Source: Lachnospiraceae bacterium (GTDB lineage: Bacteria; Bacillota; Clostridia; Lachnospirales; Lachnospiraceae). From it: 64,000 bases of DNA. The stretch's first letter is position 1. Each line of letters opens with the position of its first letter. The notes under the pieces are model-generated. The model made no database searches, was not told the DNA's origin, and saw only the letters and a program-made list of their open reading frames with translations. A program made the position numbers and the translations under genes. This document shows positions 53,930 to 63,817 of this stretch, one piece after another. Location of the stretch: assembly GCA_003507655.1 (NCBI GenBank), contig DNUZ01000024.1, positions 216,012 through 280,011 of the forward strand. Direction: 5' to 3'.

Positions 53930-55681
53930 ATGATCATGCTCAAAGAACTGATGAAGTGTATCAGGGAATATAAAAAACCTTCTATTTTAGCACCGGTGCT
54001 GGTGTCACTAGAAGTAGTCATGGAGTGTACCATACCATTTTTGATCGCAATGTTAGTCAATCAGATCAAGGCAGGGGCAGAGTTTTCCGTATTAGTGAAA
54101 TATGGACTGCTGCTGATCGTTATGGCAACTTTGTCACTGATGTTTGGTATCGGAGCAGGAAATGCCTGTGCAACGGCATCCTGTGGATTTGCGAAAAATG
54201 TACGAAAAGATCTGTATGCAAAAATACAGGAATTTTCATTTGAAAATATCGATAAGTTTTCAAGTTCCTCACTGGTAACACGTCTGACCACGGATGTTAC
54301 CAACGTGCAGAACGCCTATATGATGATCGTGCGTATCGCAGTGCGGTGTCCGCTGATGTTTCTTTTTGCGTTTGTCATGGCATTTATCATGGGTGGAAAG
54401 ATGGCGTGTATCTTTCTTCTGGTAGTACCGGTATTGGGATTTGGACTCTATATGGTGATCCGTACGGCGATGCCGTTATTCCGTAAAGTATTCCACAAGT
54501 ATGATGAACTGAACAATTCCATCCAGGAAAATATCAAAGGAATGCGTGTCGTAAAATCCTATGTGCGGGAAGAGTTTGAAAAAGAAAAGTTTGACCGGGC
54601 GGCAGGAGATGTCTGCGAGGATTTTACAAAAGCAGAAAAAATCCTGGCATGGAATAACCCATTAATGCAGTTTTCGTTGTATACCGTCATGATCTTTGTG
54701 CTGACGGTCGGTTCTTATGTGATCATTACAACGAAAGGTCTGGATTTAGATGTCGGACAGTTTTCCGCGCTTTTAACCTACAGCTTTCAGATCTTAAGCA
54801 GTCTGATGATGCTTTCGATGGTATTTGTCATGGTCACGCTTGCAAATGAATCGGCACATCGTATCGTGGAAGTCCTGAAAGAAGAGAGCAGTCTGAAGAA
54901 TCCGGCAGAACCTGTCTATGAGGTAGCCGATGGTTCGATCGATTTTGAAAATGTAAGTTTTTCTTATTCAAAAAAGGCAAAGAGAAAAGCACTTGCGGAT
55001 ATCAATCTGCATATCCGATCGGGAGAAACGATCGGGATCATCGGTGGAACCGGTTCCTCAAAGTCCTCGTTGGTGCAGTTGATCCCGCGTCTTTATGATG
55101 CAACGGAAGGAACCGTAAAAGTCGGCGGTCTGGATGTAAAAAGCTATGACATTGAAGCCCTGAGAAATCAGGTTGCCGTTGTATTGCAGAAAAATATTTT
55201 ATTTTCCGGAAGTATCATGGATAATCTTCGCTGGGGTGATGAAAATGCCACAGAGGAGGAGATGAAGCAGGCATGTGAATTAGCACAGGCGGATGAATTC
55301 ATTATGCAGTTTCCGGATCAGTATGCCTCCCATATCGAGCAGGGTGGAGCAAATGTTTCCGGTGGACAGAAGCAGAGACTTTGTATTGCAAGGGCATTGC
55401 TGAAAAAACCAAAGATATTGATCTTAGACGATTCGACCAGTGCGGTAGATACCAAGACAGATGCGATGATACGTCTCGCATTCAAAGAGTATATTCCTGA
55501 TACGACAAAGATCATCATTGCCCAGAGGATTTCTTCCGTACAGGAGGCAGACCGCATCCTTGTGTTAGAAGGTGGCAGGATACAGGCAGTTGGAACACAC
55601 GAAGAATTATTAAAAGAAAATGCGATCTATCAGGAAGTCTATGCTTCACAGAATAAAGGAGGTGAGACGGATGGAGAATAA
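53930..55681 (+). CDS. ABC exporter half, degenerate ATPase site partner
   Basis: The 583-residue half-transporter has six spans (about 15-300) and an ATPase domain. Its Walker A reads GGTGSSKSS, with Ser in place of the usual Gly before the Lys, and its Walker B ends LILDDST, so Asp replaces the catalytic Glu. The signature VSGGQKQRLCIARAL is intact. One defective site per heterodimer is the hallmark of the BmrC/LmrC/TM287 class. AGGAG precedes the ATG at 53930; a second ATG is two codons on. The partner follows with an 11-base overlap. Confidence 0.92.
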   Translation: MIMLKELMKCIREYKKPSILAPVLVSLEVVMECTIPFLIAMLVNQIKAGAEFSVLVKYGLLLIVMATLSLMFGIGAGNACATASCGFAKNVRKDLYAKIQEFSFENIDKFSSSSLVTRLTTDVTNVQNAYMMIVRIAVRCPLMFLFAFVMAFIMGGKMACIFLLVVPVLGFGLYMVIRTAMPLFRKVFHKYDELNNSIQENIKGMRVVKSYVREEFEKEKFDRAAGDVCEDFTKAEKILAWNNPLMQFSLYTVMIFVLTVGSYVIITTKGLDLDVGQFSALLTYSFQILSSLMMLSMVFVMVTLANESAHRIVEVLKEESSLKNPAEPVYEVADGSIDFENVSFSYSKKAKRKALADINLHIRSGETIGIIGGTGSSKSSLVQLIPRLYDATEGTVKVGGLDVKSYDIEALRNQVAVVLQKNILFSGSIMDNLRWGDENATEEEMKQACELAQADEFIMQFPDQYASHIEQGGANVSGGQKQRLCIARALLKKPKILILDDSTSAVDTKTDAMIRLAFKEYIPDTTKIIIAQRISSVQEADRILVLEGGRIQAVGTHEELLKENAIYQEVYASQNKGGETDGE

Positions 55682-57575
55682 AGAAATGCAGGCAGCACCG
55701 AAAAAAGGTGTTATCAGAAGGATCATCCGTACGTTGTTTTCGTTTTATCCGGGTTTGATGCCGGTCGTATTATTCTGTATTTTATTTAATGCTATTGTCA
55801 GTGCGATCCCGGCAGTATTTATGCAGAATATTATTGCAGTGATCGAGCAGAGCTATCAGAGCGGAGACTGGGAGGCAGTTGCAGGAAAAATCCTCGGGAT
55901 GGCGGCAATCTTGGCAATCCTCTATGCCGTTTCCCTGATCGCATCCTTTACTTACTGCCGTTTGTTGGCAGTGATCACACAGGGTTCTTTGAAAAAACTG
56001 CGTGAAAAAATGTTTAACGGGATGCAGAACCTTCCAATTAAATACTTTGACACACACAGCCACGGAGATATCATGAGTTATTATACGAATGATATTGATA
56101 CACTCCGCCAGTTGATCTCGCAGAGTATGCCGCAACTTTTAAGTTCCGGGGTCATGGTCATTACGGTATTTGGGATCATGCTGTATTACAGTCTTTGGAT
56201 GTCGCTTGTCATTGTGGCGGGTGTTATCATTATGCTGCGTGTCATTAAAAAAGTTGGTGGCAACTCGGCGAAATACTTTATACGTCAGCAGGAATCAATC
56301 GGTAAGGTAGAAGGATATATTGAAGAGATGATGAATGGGCAGAAGGTTGTAAAAGTCTTTTGCCATGAAGAAGAGAGCAAGGCAGATTTTGATGCTTTAA
56401 ATGAGGAACTGTTTGGAGTATCGGAAAGAGCAAATAAATATGCCAATACACTCGGCCCGATCTTAAATAATATCGGAAATCTGTTATATGTTGCAGTGAC
56501 ACTTGCAGGCGGATTGTTTTTAATACTGAAAGTGCCAAACGTCAGTATTTCAGGACTGCCGTTTGCGATCAGCATCGTAGTGCCGTTTTTAAATATGACC
56601 AAACAGTTTGCGGGAAATATCAATCAGGTTTCCCAGCAGGTCAATGCGGTGGTTATGGGTATGGCGGGAGCAAGCAGGATATTTGATCTGATCGATGAAG
56701 AACCGGAAGCAGATGAGGGATATGTAACCTTAGTCCGTGCAAAAGAAGAAAATGGAGTCATTCAGGAATGTAAGGAACGTACCGGAATGTGGGCATGGAA
56801 ACATCCGCACCGCGAAGAAGGAACGGTTACTTATACGAAGCTGACCGGAGATGTACGCTTTTTTGATGTGGACTTTGCCTATGAAGAGGGCAAGACCGTG
56901 CTTCACAATGTGACGCTTTATGCGAAACCGGGACAGAAGGTTGCATTTGTCGGTTCGACCGGAGCGGGAAAGACGACGATTACGAATCTGATCAACCGTT
57001 TTTATGATATTGCCGATGGAAAGATCCGTTATGACGGTATCAATATCAATAAGATCAAAAAATCGGATTTACGTCGTTCCCTTGGCATGGTATTGCAGGA
57101 TACGAATCTTTTTACCGGAACCGTGATGGAAAATATTCGTTACGGTAATTTAGAGGCATCGGATGAAGCGTGTATCGAGGCAGCAAAATTAGCCGGAGCA
57201 GATGATTTTATCACCAGGCTGCCGGATGGCTATGATACGATGCTGACCGGAAATGGAGAAAATCTTTCACAGGGGCAGAGACAGCTTTTATCGATCGCCC
57301 GTGCAGCAGTAGCTGATCCGCCGGTTATGATCCTTGATGAAGCAACCTCTTCAATCGATACGAGAACTGAGGCAATCGTACAGAAAGGTATGGATGCACT
57401 GATGGAAGGCAGAACCGTGTTTGTCATTGCACACAGACTTTCGACGGTACGCAATTCGGATGTCATTATGGTGTTAGAACACGGCAGGATTATGGAACGT
57501 GGAACACATGAGGATCTGATCGCACAAAAAGGCAGATACTATCAGCTCTATACCGGAGCATTTGAATTAGAGTAA
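55671..57575 (+). CDS. ABC exporter half, canonical ATPase site partner
   Basis: The 634-residue half-transporter has six spans (about 30-320), a longer linker (about 335-410) and an ATPase with Walker A GSTGAGKT, signature LSQGQRQLLSIARAA and Walker B MILDEATSSID with the catalytic Glu. AAAGGAGGTGAGACGG sets the ATG at 55671. An in-frame start at 55620 would lie inside the first half's coding region and has no ribosome binding site. The pair exports drugs, lipids or peptides; the substrate is not evident. Confidence 0.94.
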   Translation: MENKEMQAAPKKGVIRRIIRTLFSFYPGLMPVVLFCILFNAIVSAIPAVFMQNIIAVIEQSYQSGDWEAVAGKILGMAAILAILYAVSLIASFTYCRLLAVITQGSLKKLREKMFNGMQNLPIKYFDTHSHGDIMSYYTNDIDTLRQLISQSMPQLLSSGVMVITVFGIMLYYSLWMSLVIVAGVIIMLRVIKKVGGNSAKYFIRQQESIGKVEGYIEEMMNGQKVVKVFCHEEESKADFDALNEELFGVSERANKYANTLGPILNNIGNLLYVAVTLAGGLFLILKVPNVSISGLPFAISIVVPFLNMTKQFAGNINQVSQQVNAVVMGMAGASRIFDLIDEEPEADEGYVTLVRAKEENGVIQECKERTGMWAWKHPHREEGTVTYTKLTGDVRFFDVDFAYEEGKTVLHNVTLYAKPGQKVAFVGSTGAGKTTITNLINRFYDIADGKIRYDGININKIKKSDLRRSLGMVLQDTNLFTGTVMENIRYGNLEASDEACIEAAKLAGADDFITRLPDGYDTMLTGNGENLSQGQRQLLSIARAAVADPPVMILDEATSSIDTRTEAIVQKGMDALMEGRTVFVIAHRLSTVRNSDVIMVLEHGRIMERGTHEDLIAQKGRYYQLYTGAFELE

Positions 57576-57591
57576 AGAAAAGAGAGAGACT

Positions 57592-60171
57592 ATGGGAAAA
57601 ATCGTAGTAGGAATACTGGCACATGTGGATGCGGGAAAAACAACCTTATCAGAGGGAATGTTATATACCAGTGGGGCAATCCGGACCATGGGAAGAGTGG
57701 ATAATCGGGATGCCTTTTTAGATACCTATGCCCTAGAGCGGGAAAGAGGGATCACGATCTTTTCAAAACAGGCAGTGTTCCCACTTGGGACTACGCAGGT
57801 AACACTGTTAGACACGCCTGGACATGTGGATTTTTCTCCGGAAATGGAACGTACATTGCAGGTCTTAGACTATGCGATCTTAGTCATCAGTGGAGCGGAT
57901 GGAGTGCAGGGACATACCAGAACACTCTGGAATCTGCTCAGACGTTATGAAATCCCGACTTTTGTATTCGTCAATAAGATGGATCAGAAGGGAACGGATG
58001 CAGAGGTGCTTTTGCAGGAGTTAAAGAACGTCTTAGAGGAAGGCTGCGTGGATTTTTCTACAAAAAGAGATGTGCATTTTTATGAGGAAGCGGCAGTCTG
58101 CAGTGAGGATGCATTAGAAGAATTTTTAGAGACAGGAAGATTAAAAAAGGAGACGCTACAGGAGCTGTTTTTAGAAAGACAGCTCTTTCCGTGTTTTTTT
58201 GGTTCGGCACTCCGGTTAGAAGGAGTAAAAGAATTCCTAGAGCAGATGCAGGAACTGATAAAAGTCCCGGAGTATCCTGACACATTCGCAGCGAAGGTCT
58301 TTAAGATCGCAAGAGATGAAGCAGGCAACCGCCTGACCTATTTAAAGATCACAGGTGGAAGCCTGAAGGTAAAAGCCGTGATCGAGGGGCAGAAGGTAAA
58401 CCAGATCCGTATTTATTCGGGAGAAAAATACGAGGCATTCAATGAAGCTAAAGCCGGAAGCATCTGTGCAGTAACAGGTCTGTCCGACACCTATCCGGGA
58501 GAAGGACTTGGAGCGGAACAGGGGACGTATCTTCCGGTTTTAGAGCCGGTGTTAAATTATCAGGTGATCCCAACGGAAGGGGATGATCCGATCCTCTTAT
58601 TGCCAAAACTTCGGGAATTAGAAGAAGAGGAGCCACAGCTTCATATTGTGTGGGAAGAGGCATTGCAGGAAATCCATGTACAGTTGATGGGCGAGGTCCA
58701 GTTAGAGGTTTTGAAAACACTGATCTATGAACGGTTTGGCGTAGAAGTGGAATTTGGACAGGGAAACATTCTCTATAAAGAAACGATACAAAATACCGTG
58801 GAGGGAGTCGGACACTTTGAGCCGCTTCGCCATTATGCAGAGGTACATTTATTGTTAGAGCAGGGAGAACCGGGAAGCGGTGTGCAGTGTATGTCCGTCT
58901 GCAGTGAGGATTTGTTAGACAGGAACTGGCAGCGGCTGATACTCACACATCTGATGGAAACTGAGCATAGAGGGGTTCTGACCGGAGCACCGATTACCGA
59001 TATCCGTATTACGTTAGTATCAGGAAAAGCACATTTAAAGCATACAGAGGGCGGAGATTTCAGACAGGCGGTGTACCGCGCCGTCCGTCAGGGCTTAAAG
59101 CAGGCAGAGAGTGTTTTATTAGAACCCTATTATGAGTACCGGTTAGAACTTCCATCGGAAAATGTGGGACGTGCCATGACAGATATCGAGCGGATGCATG
59201 GAACCTTTGGACTGCCGCAGACGGAAGCTGACAGAACCATTCTTACGGGAATGGCACCGGTTAGCACCATGCGGGATTACCAGAAGGAAGTCCATGCCTA
59301 TACCAGAGGGAACGGAACACTGCAATGTACGCTAAAGGGTTATGCACCCTGCCATAATACAGAAGAAGTGCTTGCGGCAACCGGTTATGATTCGGAACGG
59401 GATACATTGCATCCGACGGGTTCCGTATTCTGTGCGCATGGAGCAGGTTTTCTTGTTCCGTGGTACGAAGTGAAGGAATATATGCATCTTCCATCCATTA
59501 TGCAGGAAAAACCGTCAGATTCCCCCGAAGAAAAACAGACAGCTTACCGGGTGTCAAAAGAAACCGATGCATGGATCGATACGGAAGAAGTAGACCGCAT
59601 TATCGCACAGTCCGTTGGTGCAAATAAAAAGCAAAAGACTCTTCCGAAAAAGAAAGTGCCGGAATATTATAAGTCCACTTCAAAACCGAAAAAGCAGGAA
59701 GTGCGGGAAGAATATCTGTTAGTGGATGGCTACAACGTGATCTTTGCATGGGAGGATTTAAAGGATTTAGCACAGGTAAGCATAGACGGAGCAAGGGGAA
59801 AACTCTTAGATGTCCTCTGTGATTATCAGGGAATGAAAAAATGTAATTTGATCGTCGTGTTTGATGCCTATCGGGTGCAGGGACACAAGACAGAGATCAG
59901 CACCTATCACAATATCCATGTGGTCTTTACAAAAGAAGCGGAAACCGCAGACCAGTATATTGAAAAATTTGCTCATGAAAATGGGAAAAAATACAACGTC
60001 ACGGTTGCGACTTCCGACGGCTTAGAACAGATCATCATCCGTGGGCAGGGCTGTCGGCTGTTATCGGCACGCGAGTTGAAAGATGAGATAGAGCGAACGA
60101 AAAAAACATTGTTTGAAGAGCATCCGCAGGAGTCGAAAAAGCTATCCCTTTCCCTAAAGGATATGCTATAA
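57592..60171 (+). CDS. TetM/EF-G-like ribosomal GTPase fused to a YacP/Rae1-like NYN nuclease domain
   Basis: Of 859 residues, about 1-645 form a translation GTPase of the ribosomal-protection type: G1 AHVDAGKTTL, G2 ERERGITIF, G3 DTPGHVDF, G4 NKMDQKG, then the EF-G-like domains III-V. A basic linker (about 670-705) leads to an NYN domain from about 707 (YLLVDGYNVIFAWEDL) to 850. Its acidic residues D712, the Asp in ETADQYIE and that in ATSDGLEQ fit the PIN-like active site of YacP. Free YacP (Rae1 in B. subtilis) cleaves mRNA in the ribosomal A site, the same place TetM-type factors bind. A joint function on the ribosome is inferred. Tetracycline resistance is not implied. Confidence 0.88.
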   Translation: MGKIVVGILAHVDAGKTTLSEGMLYTSGAIRTMGRVDNRDAFLDTYALERERGITIFSKQAVFPLGTTQVTLLDTPGHVDFSPEMERTLQVLDYAILVISGADGVQGHTRTLWNLLRRYEIPTFVFVNKMDQKGTDAEVLLQELKNVLEEGCVDFSTKRDVHFYEEAAVCSEDALEEFLETGRLKKETLQELFLERQLFPCFFGSALRLEGVKEFLEQMQELIKVPEYPDTFAAKVFKIARDEAGNRLTYLKITGGSLKVKAVIEGQKVNQIRIYSGEKYEAFNEAKAGSICAVTGLSDTYPGEGLGAEQGTYLPVLEPVLNYQVIPTEGDDPILLLPKLRELEEEEPQLHIVWEEALQEIHVQLMGEVQLEVLKTLIYERFGVEVEFGQGNILYKETIQNTVEGVGHFEPLRHYAEVHLLLEQGEPGSGVQCMSVCSEDLLDRNWQRLILTHLMETEHRGVLTGAPITDIRITLVSGKAHLKHTEGGDFRQAVYRAVRQGLKQAESVLLEPYYEYRLELPSENVGRAMTDIERMHGTFGLPQTEADRTILTGMAPVSTMRDYQKEVHAYTRGNGTLQCTLKGYAPCHNTEEVLAATGYDSERDTLHPTGSVFCAHGAGFLVPWYEVKEYMHLPSIMQEKPSDSPEEKQTAYRVSKETDAWIDTEEVDRIIAQSVGANKKQKTLPKKKVPEYYKSTSKPKKQEVREEYLLVDGYNVIFAWEDLKDLAQVSIDGARGKLLDVLCDYQGMKKCNLIVVFDAYRVQGHKTEISTYHNIHVVFTKEAETADQYIEKFAHENGKKYNVTVATSDGLEQIIIRGQGCRLLSARELKDEIERTKKTLFEEHPQESKKLSLSLKDML

Positions 60172-60211
60172 TGAGTGAAATGAGTCAAATCATAAAAATG
60201 AGGTGATTGCC

Positions 60212-61552
60212 ATGCAGCTTGGAATGGATGTCTCTATCCAACAGACGCAGAAACTTGCACTTACCCCGCAGATGGAGCAGTCCTTATCCGTTTTGCAGAT
60301 GGGAACCGAAGAATTGAACCAGTGTATTGAGGAAGAAGTTCTTTCAAACCCGATGTTAGATTATGCAAAAGAGCCTGAAAAAAAAGAGGTTCGCCGTTCG
60401 CAGGGGGAAGGGATCGGCTATTACAGCAGAAAAAAGACGGAAGATACCGATTATCAGTCGTATCTCAATGCGATAGCGGATGAAAAGAGCGAGGATACCG
60501 AATTAGCAGAATATCTGCGTATGCAGTTATATACAAAAAAAATCAGTCCACGTCGCCAGAAAATAGGCGAATATCTGATCGAGTGTTTAGAAGAGTCAGG
60601 ATATTTAAAAATGGACATGGATGAGTTAGCAAAAGGCATCGGACTATCGAAAGAAGAGTTAGAGCGGGAAATCCGTTTTATGCAGACATTAGAGCCGTGT
60701 GGCGTTTTTGCAAGAGATTTAAAAGAGTGTTTGTTGTTACAGGTGGAGGGCGAAGAACAGATGCAAAGACAGGCACGTCTTTTGATCGAAAAATATTTAG
60801 ATGAAATAGCACAGAATAAGATCCCGCAGATCAGCAAACAGACCGGACTTACAACGGCAGAGATCACAAAAACGATCCGGTATATTAAGGAAGAATTAGA
60901 ACCTGTGCCGGGAAGAGGCTATGGATGTGCAAACAGAAACGAATACATTTATCCGGATATTACGGTAAAAGAAGATGAAAAAGGTTACCGGATCATTTTA
61001 AATAAAGAAAAAGTACATACCTTAGAACTGAACAGGGAATATTTACCAATGTTAGGGCAGGTGCACAGCAGCGAGGAAAATAAATATTTAAAAGAACAGT
61101 ATCAGAAGGCAAAAATACTGCTTCAGAATATCGGAAAGAGAGAAGAGACACTTGCAGCAGTAGCAGAGGCGATCGTGGACTGGCAAAGAGAGTTCTTTGA
61201 AAAAGGAAAAGCCTCTTTAAAACCAATGAACCTTTTAGACATTGCACAGGAACTGGATGTCCATGAGTCAACCGTCAGCCGGGCAGTGCGGGATAAATAT
61301 TTAGAATGCCGCTGGGGGATTTTTGAATTAAAATATTTCTTTTCCAATAAAACCTCCGATGGAAATAACTGCAATGTGCTGACCTGTATTCAGGAGATTA
61401 TCCGCAGCGAGAATAAGCAAAAACCATTATCGGATGCAAAAATCGCAGAGCAGTTAGAAAAAAAGGGGATTCGGATATCGAGAAGAACCGTGACAAAATA
61501 TAGAGAGCAGATGCAGATACCAAATACGCAGATGCGAAAGGAATATGTGTAA
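60212..61552 (+). CDS. rpoN: RNA polymerase sigma-54 factor
   Basis: The 446-residue protein has region I at its start (MQLGMDVSIQQTQKLALTPQMEQSL, with the LTPQM-VLQM repeat), the core-binding domain (about 105-280), the helix-turn-helix (IAQELDVHESTVSRAVRDKY) and the RpoN box RRTVTKYRE near the C-terminus. GAGGTGATTGCC argues for the ATG at 60212 rather than the GTG at 60203. The activator gene follows after 19 bases, so factor and activator form one unit. A TATAAT (60167-60172) overlaps the stop codon of the upstream GTPase gene. Confidence 0.96.
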   Translation: MQLGMDVSIQQTQKLALTPQMEQSLSVLQMGTEELNQCIEEEVLSNPMLDYAKEPEKKEVRRSQGEGIGYYSRKKTEDTDYQSYLNAIADEKSEDTELAEYLRMQLYTKKISPRRQKIGEYLIECLEESGYLKMDMDELAKGIGLSKEELEREIRFMQTLEPCGVFARDLKECLLLQVEGEEQMQRQARLLIEKYLDEIAQNKIPQISKQTGLTTAEITKTIRYIKEELEPVPGRGYGCANRNEYIYPDITVKEDEKGYRIILNKEKVHTLELNREYLPMLGQVHSSEENKYLKEQYQKAKILLQNIGKREETLAAVAEAIVDWQREFFEKGKASLKPMNLLDIAQELDVHESTVSRAVRDKYLECRWGIFELKYFFSNKTSDGNNCNVLTCIQEIIRSENKQKPLSDAKIAEQLEKKGIRISRRTVTKYREQMQIPNTQMRKEYV

Positions 61553-61571
61553 AGAAAAAGGCAGGAAATGC

Positions 61572-63677
61572 ATGAGTAAGACACAGAGAATTGAAGAAAA
61601 AGTAACGATACATTATGAAAAAGGTCTCCATGTCCGTGTGGCAGCGACCATTGTACAAAAGGCAGATCGTCTGCAAAATGAATATAACGTACTCTATTCC
61701 GTACACAGAGAGGGACTGCACAACGTACCGCTGACCAGTATTTTATTAGTAACGGCGTTGAAGGTCAAAAAAGGTGAAGAGATCTACTTAGTGACCGAAG
61801 GAGAGCAGGCAGAAGAAGCATCAAAAGAGATGAAGCAGTTCCTAGAGGGTGATTTTAATATCAGCCCGTCAGAACTGAATCAGGTGGACAATTTGTTGCA
61901 GGATAATGTCATCACGGCAGAAAATGTCTACAGTAACATCGAGAGCGGATTGTTAGTCGTAGACAATCAGCACACGATCATTATCTATAATACAGAGGCA
62001 GAGCATTTGTTTGGGATTCCGGCAAGAGAGGTGCTTGGAAGAAAAGTGACGGAGGTTTTCCCGGATTCCAGACTTCCGGAGGTTGTAGACACCAAAGAAC
62101 CGATCTTAGGCTATACGAGAGAGATCGGCAAATCGACCATTGTAGTAAATACGACACCAATTATTGAAAATGATGAGATCAAAGGTGCCATCAGTACCTT
62201 TGAAGATGTGTCGAGACTGGTACAGATTTCGTGGGAATTTGAAGAAGTCAAAGAGCTAAAGGAGCGATATCTTCAGATATTAGAAGCCGTGCAGGACGGG
62301 ATCTGTGTGTTTGACAGAGAAGGTACCGTTACCTATATTAATGGTTCCTATAATGAAATTACCGGAGAAAATATTTCTGAGGGCGATAACATCCATGAGA
62401 TATCTCCAAATGGAAGCCGTATGCGGGTCTTAGAAAAAGGACAGAAGATCATGGGCGAGATCAGCCAGAAGAAAAACGGCAAAAGCGTAGTGGCAAATAT
62501 CGTTCCGATCATTGTCAATCAGCAGATCACCGGAGGAATTTCCGTTGTAAAAAATTTAAGTGAGATAGAAGAACTGATCGACCGTATCAGTCATCTTTCC
62601 GCAAAGACAGAATACTTAGAAGAAGAGCTGCACCGCCGTAAAAAATTAAACCCTGCTTTCAACCGGATCGTAGGAGTCAGCAACAAACTCTACGATGCCA
62701 TGAAATTAGCGGCTAAGACGGCGGACAATAATTTTAATGTCCTGATCCGTGGAGAGAGTGGCACCGGAAAAGAACTGATCGCAGAGGCGATCCACTATTC
62801 GAGTGAACGTGCCACACAGCCGTTTATCCGTGTCAACTGTGCGGCAATCCCGGAAAATTTATTGGAAAGTGAAATGTTTGGTCATGTCAAAGGTGCTTAT
62901 ACCGGAGCGATAAAGACCAAGATCGGTAAATTTGAACTTGCTGATAAAGGAACCATTTTTTTAGATGAGATCGGAGAACTGGATAAATCCATGCAGGCAA
63001 AAATGCTGCGTGTCATCCAGAAAAAAGAATTTCAGCGGGTCGGCGATGACCGCACGATCACCGTAGATGCAAGAATTATTGCGGCAACGAACCGGAACTT
63101 AGAAGAATTAGTCGAAAACGGAGAATTCAGAGAGGATCTCTACTATCGTCTGAACGTCATTCCAATCTGGCTGCCGCCGCTTCGGGAACGCCGGGAGGAC
63201 ATACCGGTACTGTCGGAATATTTTTTGAATAAAATCGCAGAAGAATTAGGCTGTGAGCCAAAGAAGCTGAGTGGCGAAGCCATGGATGCCCTGATCCACT
63301 ATTCCTGGCCGGGAAATATCCGTGAATTAGAAAACGTCATGGAGCGTATCAATATCTTAGCAGATGGCAGGGAAGTGCAAAAAGAAGATCTGCCACACTA
63401 CATCAGTGAAAATTACCACACGGCTGTCAATGATGAGGTACCGTCAGAGGCAGTCACGGAAAACGGACTTTATGACGCAGGACTGTCCTTAGGAAAAACA
63501 TCCGCGGAAGAGATCGTAACAGGAAATGACGAGATCATGCCATGGGAATATTATGAGCGTGAGATCATAAGAAAGGCACTCAAAAAATACGGAAGCTATA
63601 ACGCCGCCGGAAAAGCATTGGGACTGACCCATAAGACCGTGGCAGCAAAAGCGAGAAAATATCACATAGAAGAATAA
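61572..63677 (+). CDS. Sigma-54-dependent activator with N-terminal HPr domain
   Basis: The 701-residue protein has, in order: an HPr-like domain (about 8-95) with GLHVRVAA, where His20 matches HPr His15, and Ser56 in LTSILL, which matches HPr Ser46; two PAS domains (about 118-235 and 238-345); an AAA+ domain with Walker A GESGTGKE at 394-401 and the sigma-54 contact loop GAYTGA at 441-446; and a Fis-type helix-turn-helix at the end (AAGKALGLTHKTVAAKARKY). An HPr domain on a sigma-54 activator suggests direct input from the PTS. The ATG at 61572 fits the alignment better than the upstream start. Confidence 0.92.
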   Translation: MSKTQRIEEKVTIHYEKGLHVRVAATIVQKADRLQNEYNVLYSVHREGLHNVPLTSILLVTALKVKKGEEIYLVTEGEQAEEASKEMKQFLEGDFNISPSELNQVDNLLQDNVITAENVYSNIESGLLVVDNQHTIIIYNTEAEHLFGIPAREVLGRKVTEVFPDSRLPEVVDTKEPILGYTREIGKSTIVVNTTPIIENDEIKGAISTFEDVSRLVQISWEFEEVKELKERYLQILEAVQDGICVFDREGTVTYINGSYNEITGENISEGDNIHEISPNGSRMRVLEKGQKIMGEISQKKNGKSVVANIVPIIVNQQITGGISVVKNLSEIEELIDRISHLSAKTEYLEEELHRRKKLNPAFNRIVGVSNKLYDAMKLAAKTADNNFNVLIRGESGTGKELIAEAIHYSSERATQPFIRVNCAAIPENLLESEMFGHVKGAYTGAIKTKIGKFELADKGTIFLDEIGELDKSMQAKMLRVIQKKEFQRVGDDRTITVDARIIAATNRNLEELVENGEFREDLYYRLNVIPIWLPPLRERREDIPVLSEYFLNKIAEELGCEPKKLSGEAMDALIHYSWPGNIRELENVMERINILADGREVQKEDLPHYISENYHTAVNDEVPSEAVTENGLYDAGLSLGKTSAEEIVTGNDEIMPWEYYEREIIRKALKKYGSYNAAGKALGLTHKTVAAKARKYHIEE

Positions 63678-63716
63678 CGTTGGGTAAAAATTCCCAACCT
63701 ATAGTCATAATTCCCA

Positions 63717-63765
63717 ACAAGACTTCACATTAGGAAAAAATCCCAAAGTGAAGTCTTGTTTTTTC
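63717..63765 (+). terminator. Rho-independent terminator after the rpoN-activator operon
   Basis: ACAAGACTTCAC/GTGAAGTCTTGT perfect 12-bp stem followed by T6. Three TCCCAA motifs occur in and before the loop. Confidence 0.92.
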
Positions 63766-63817
63766 GCTATAGGATTAGGGTGTTAAAAGGAGGTTTCTAG
63801 TTTTGGGGTTGGGAGAT

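Noticed and set aside
57592..60171. Tetracycline resistance gene of the tet(M) group
   Set aside because: The GTPase part is related, but the gene carries a C-terminal NYN domain, lies in a chromosomal housekeeping setting without mobile elements, and is not close enough by eye to call a resistance determinant.
60140..60211. Sigma-54 -12/-24 promoter for genes next to rpoN
   Set aside because: I looked for TGGCAC-N5-TTGC in the gaps of the window and found no convincing match; the activator's targets are probably elsewhere.
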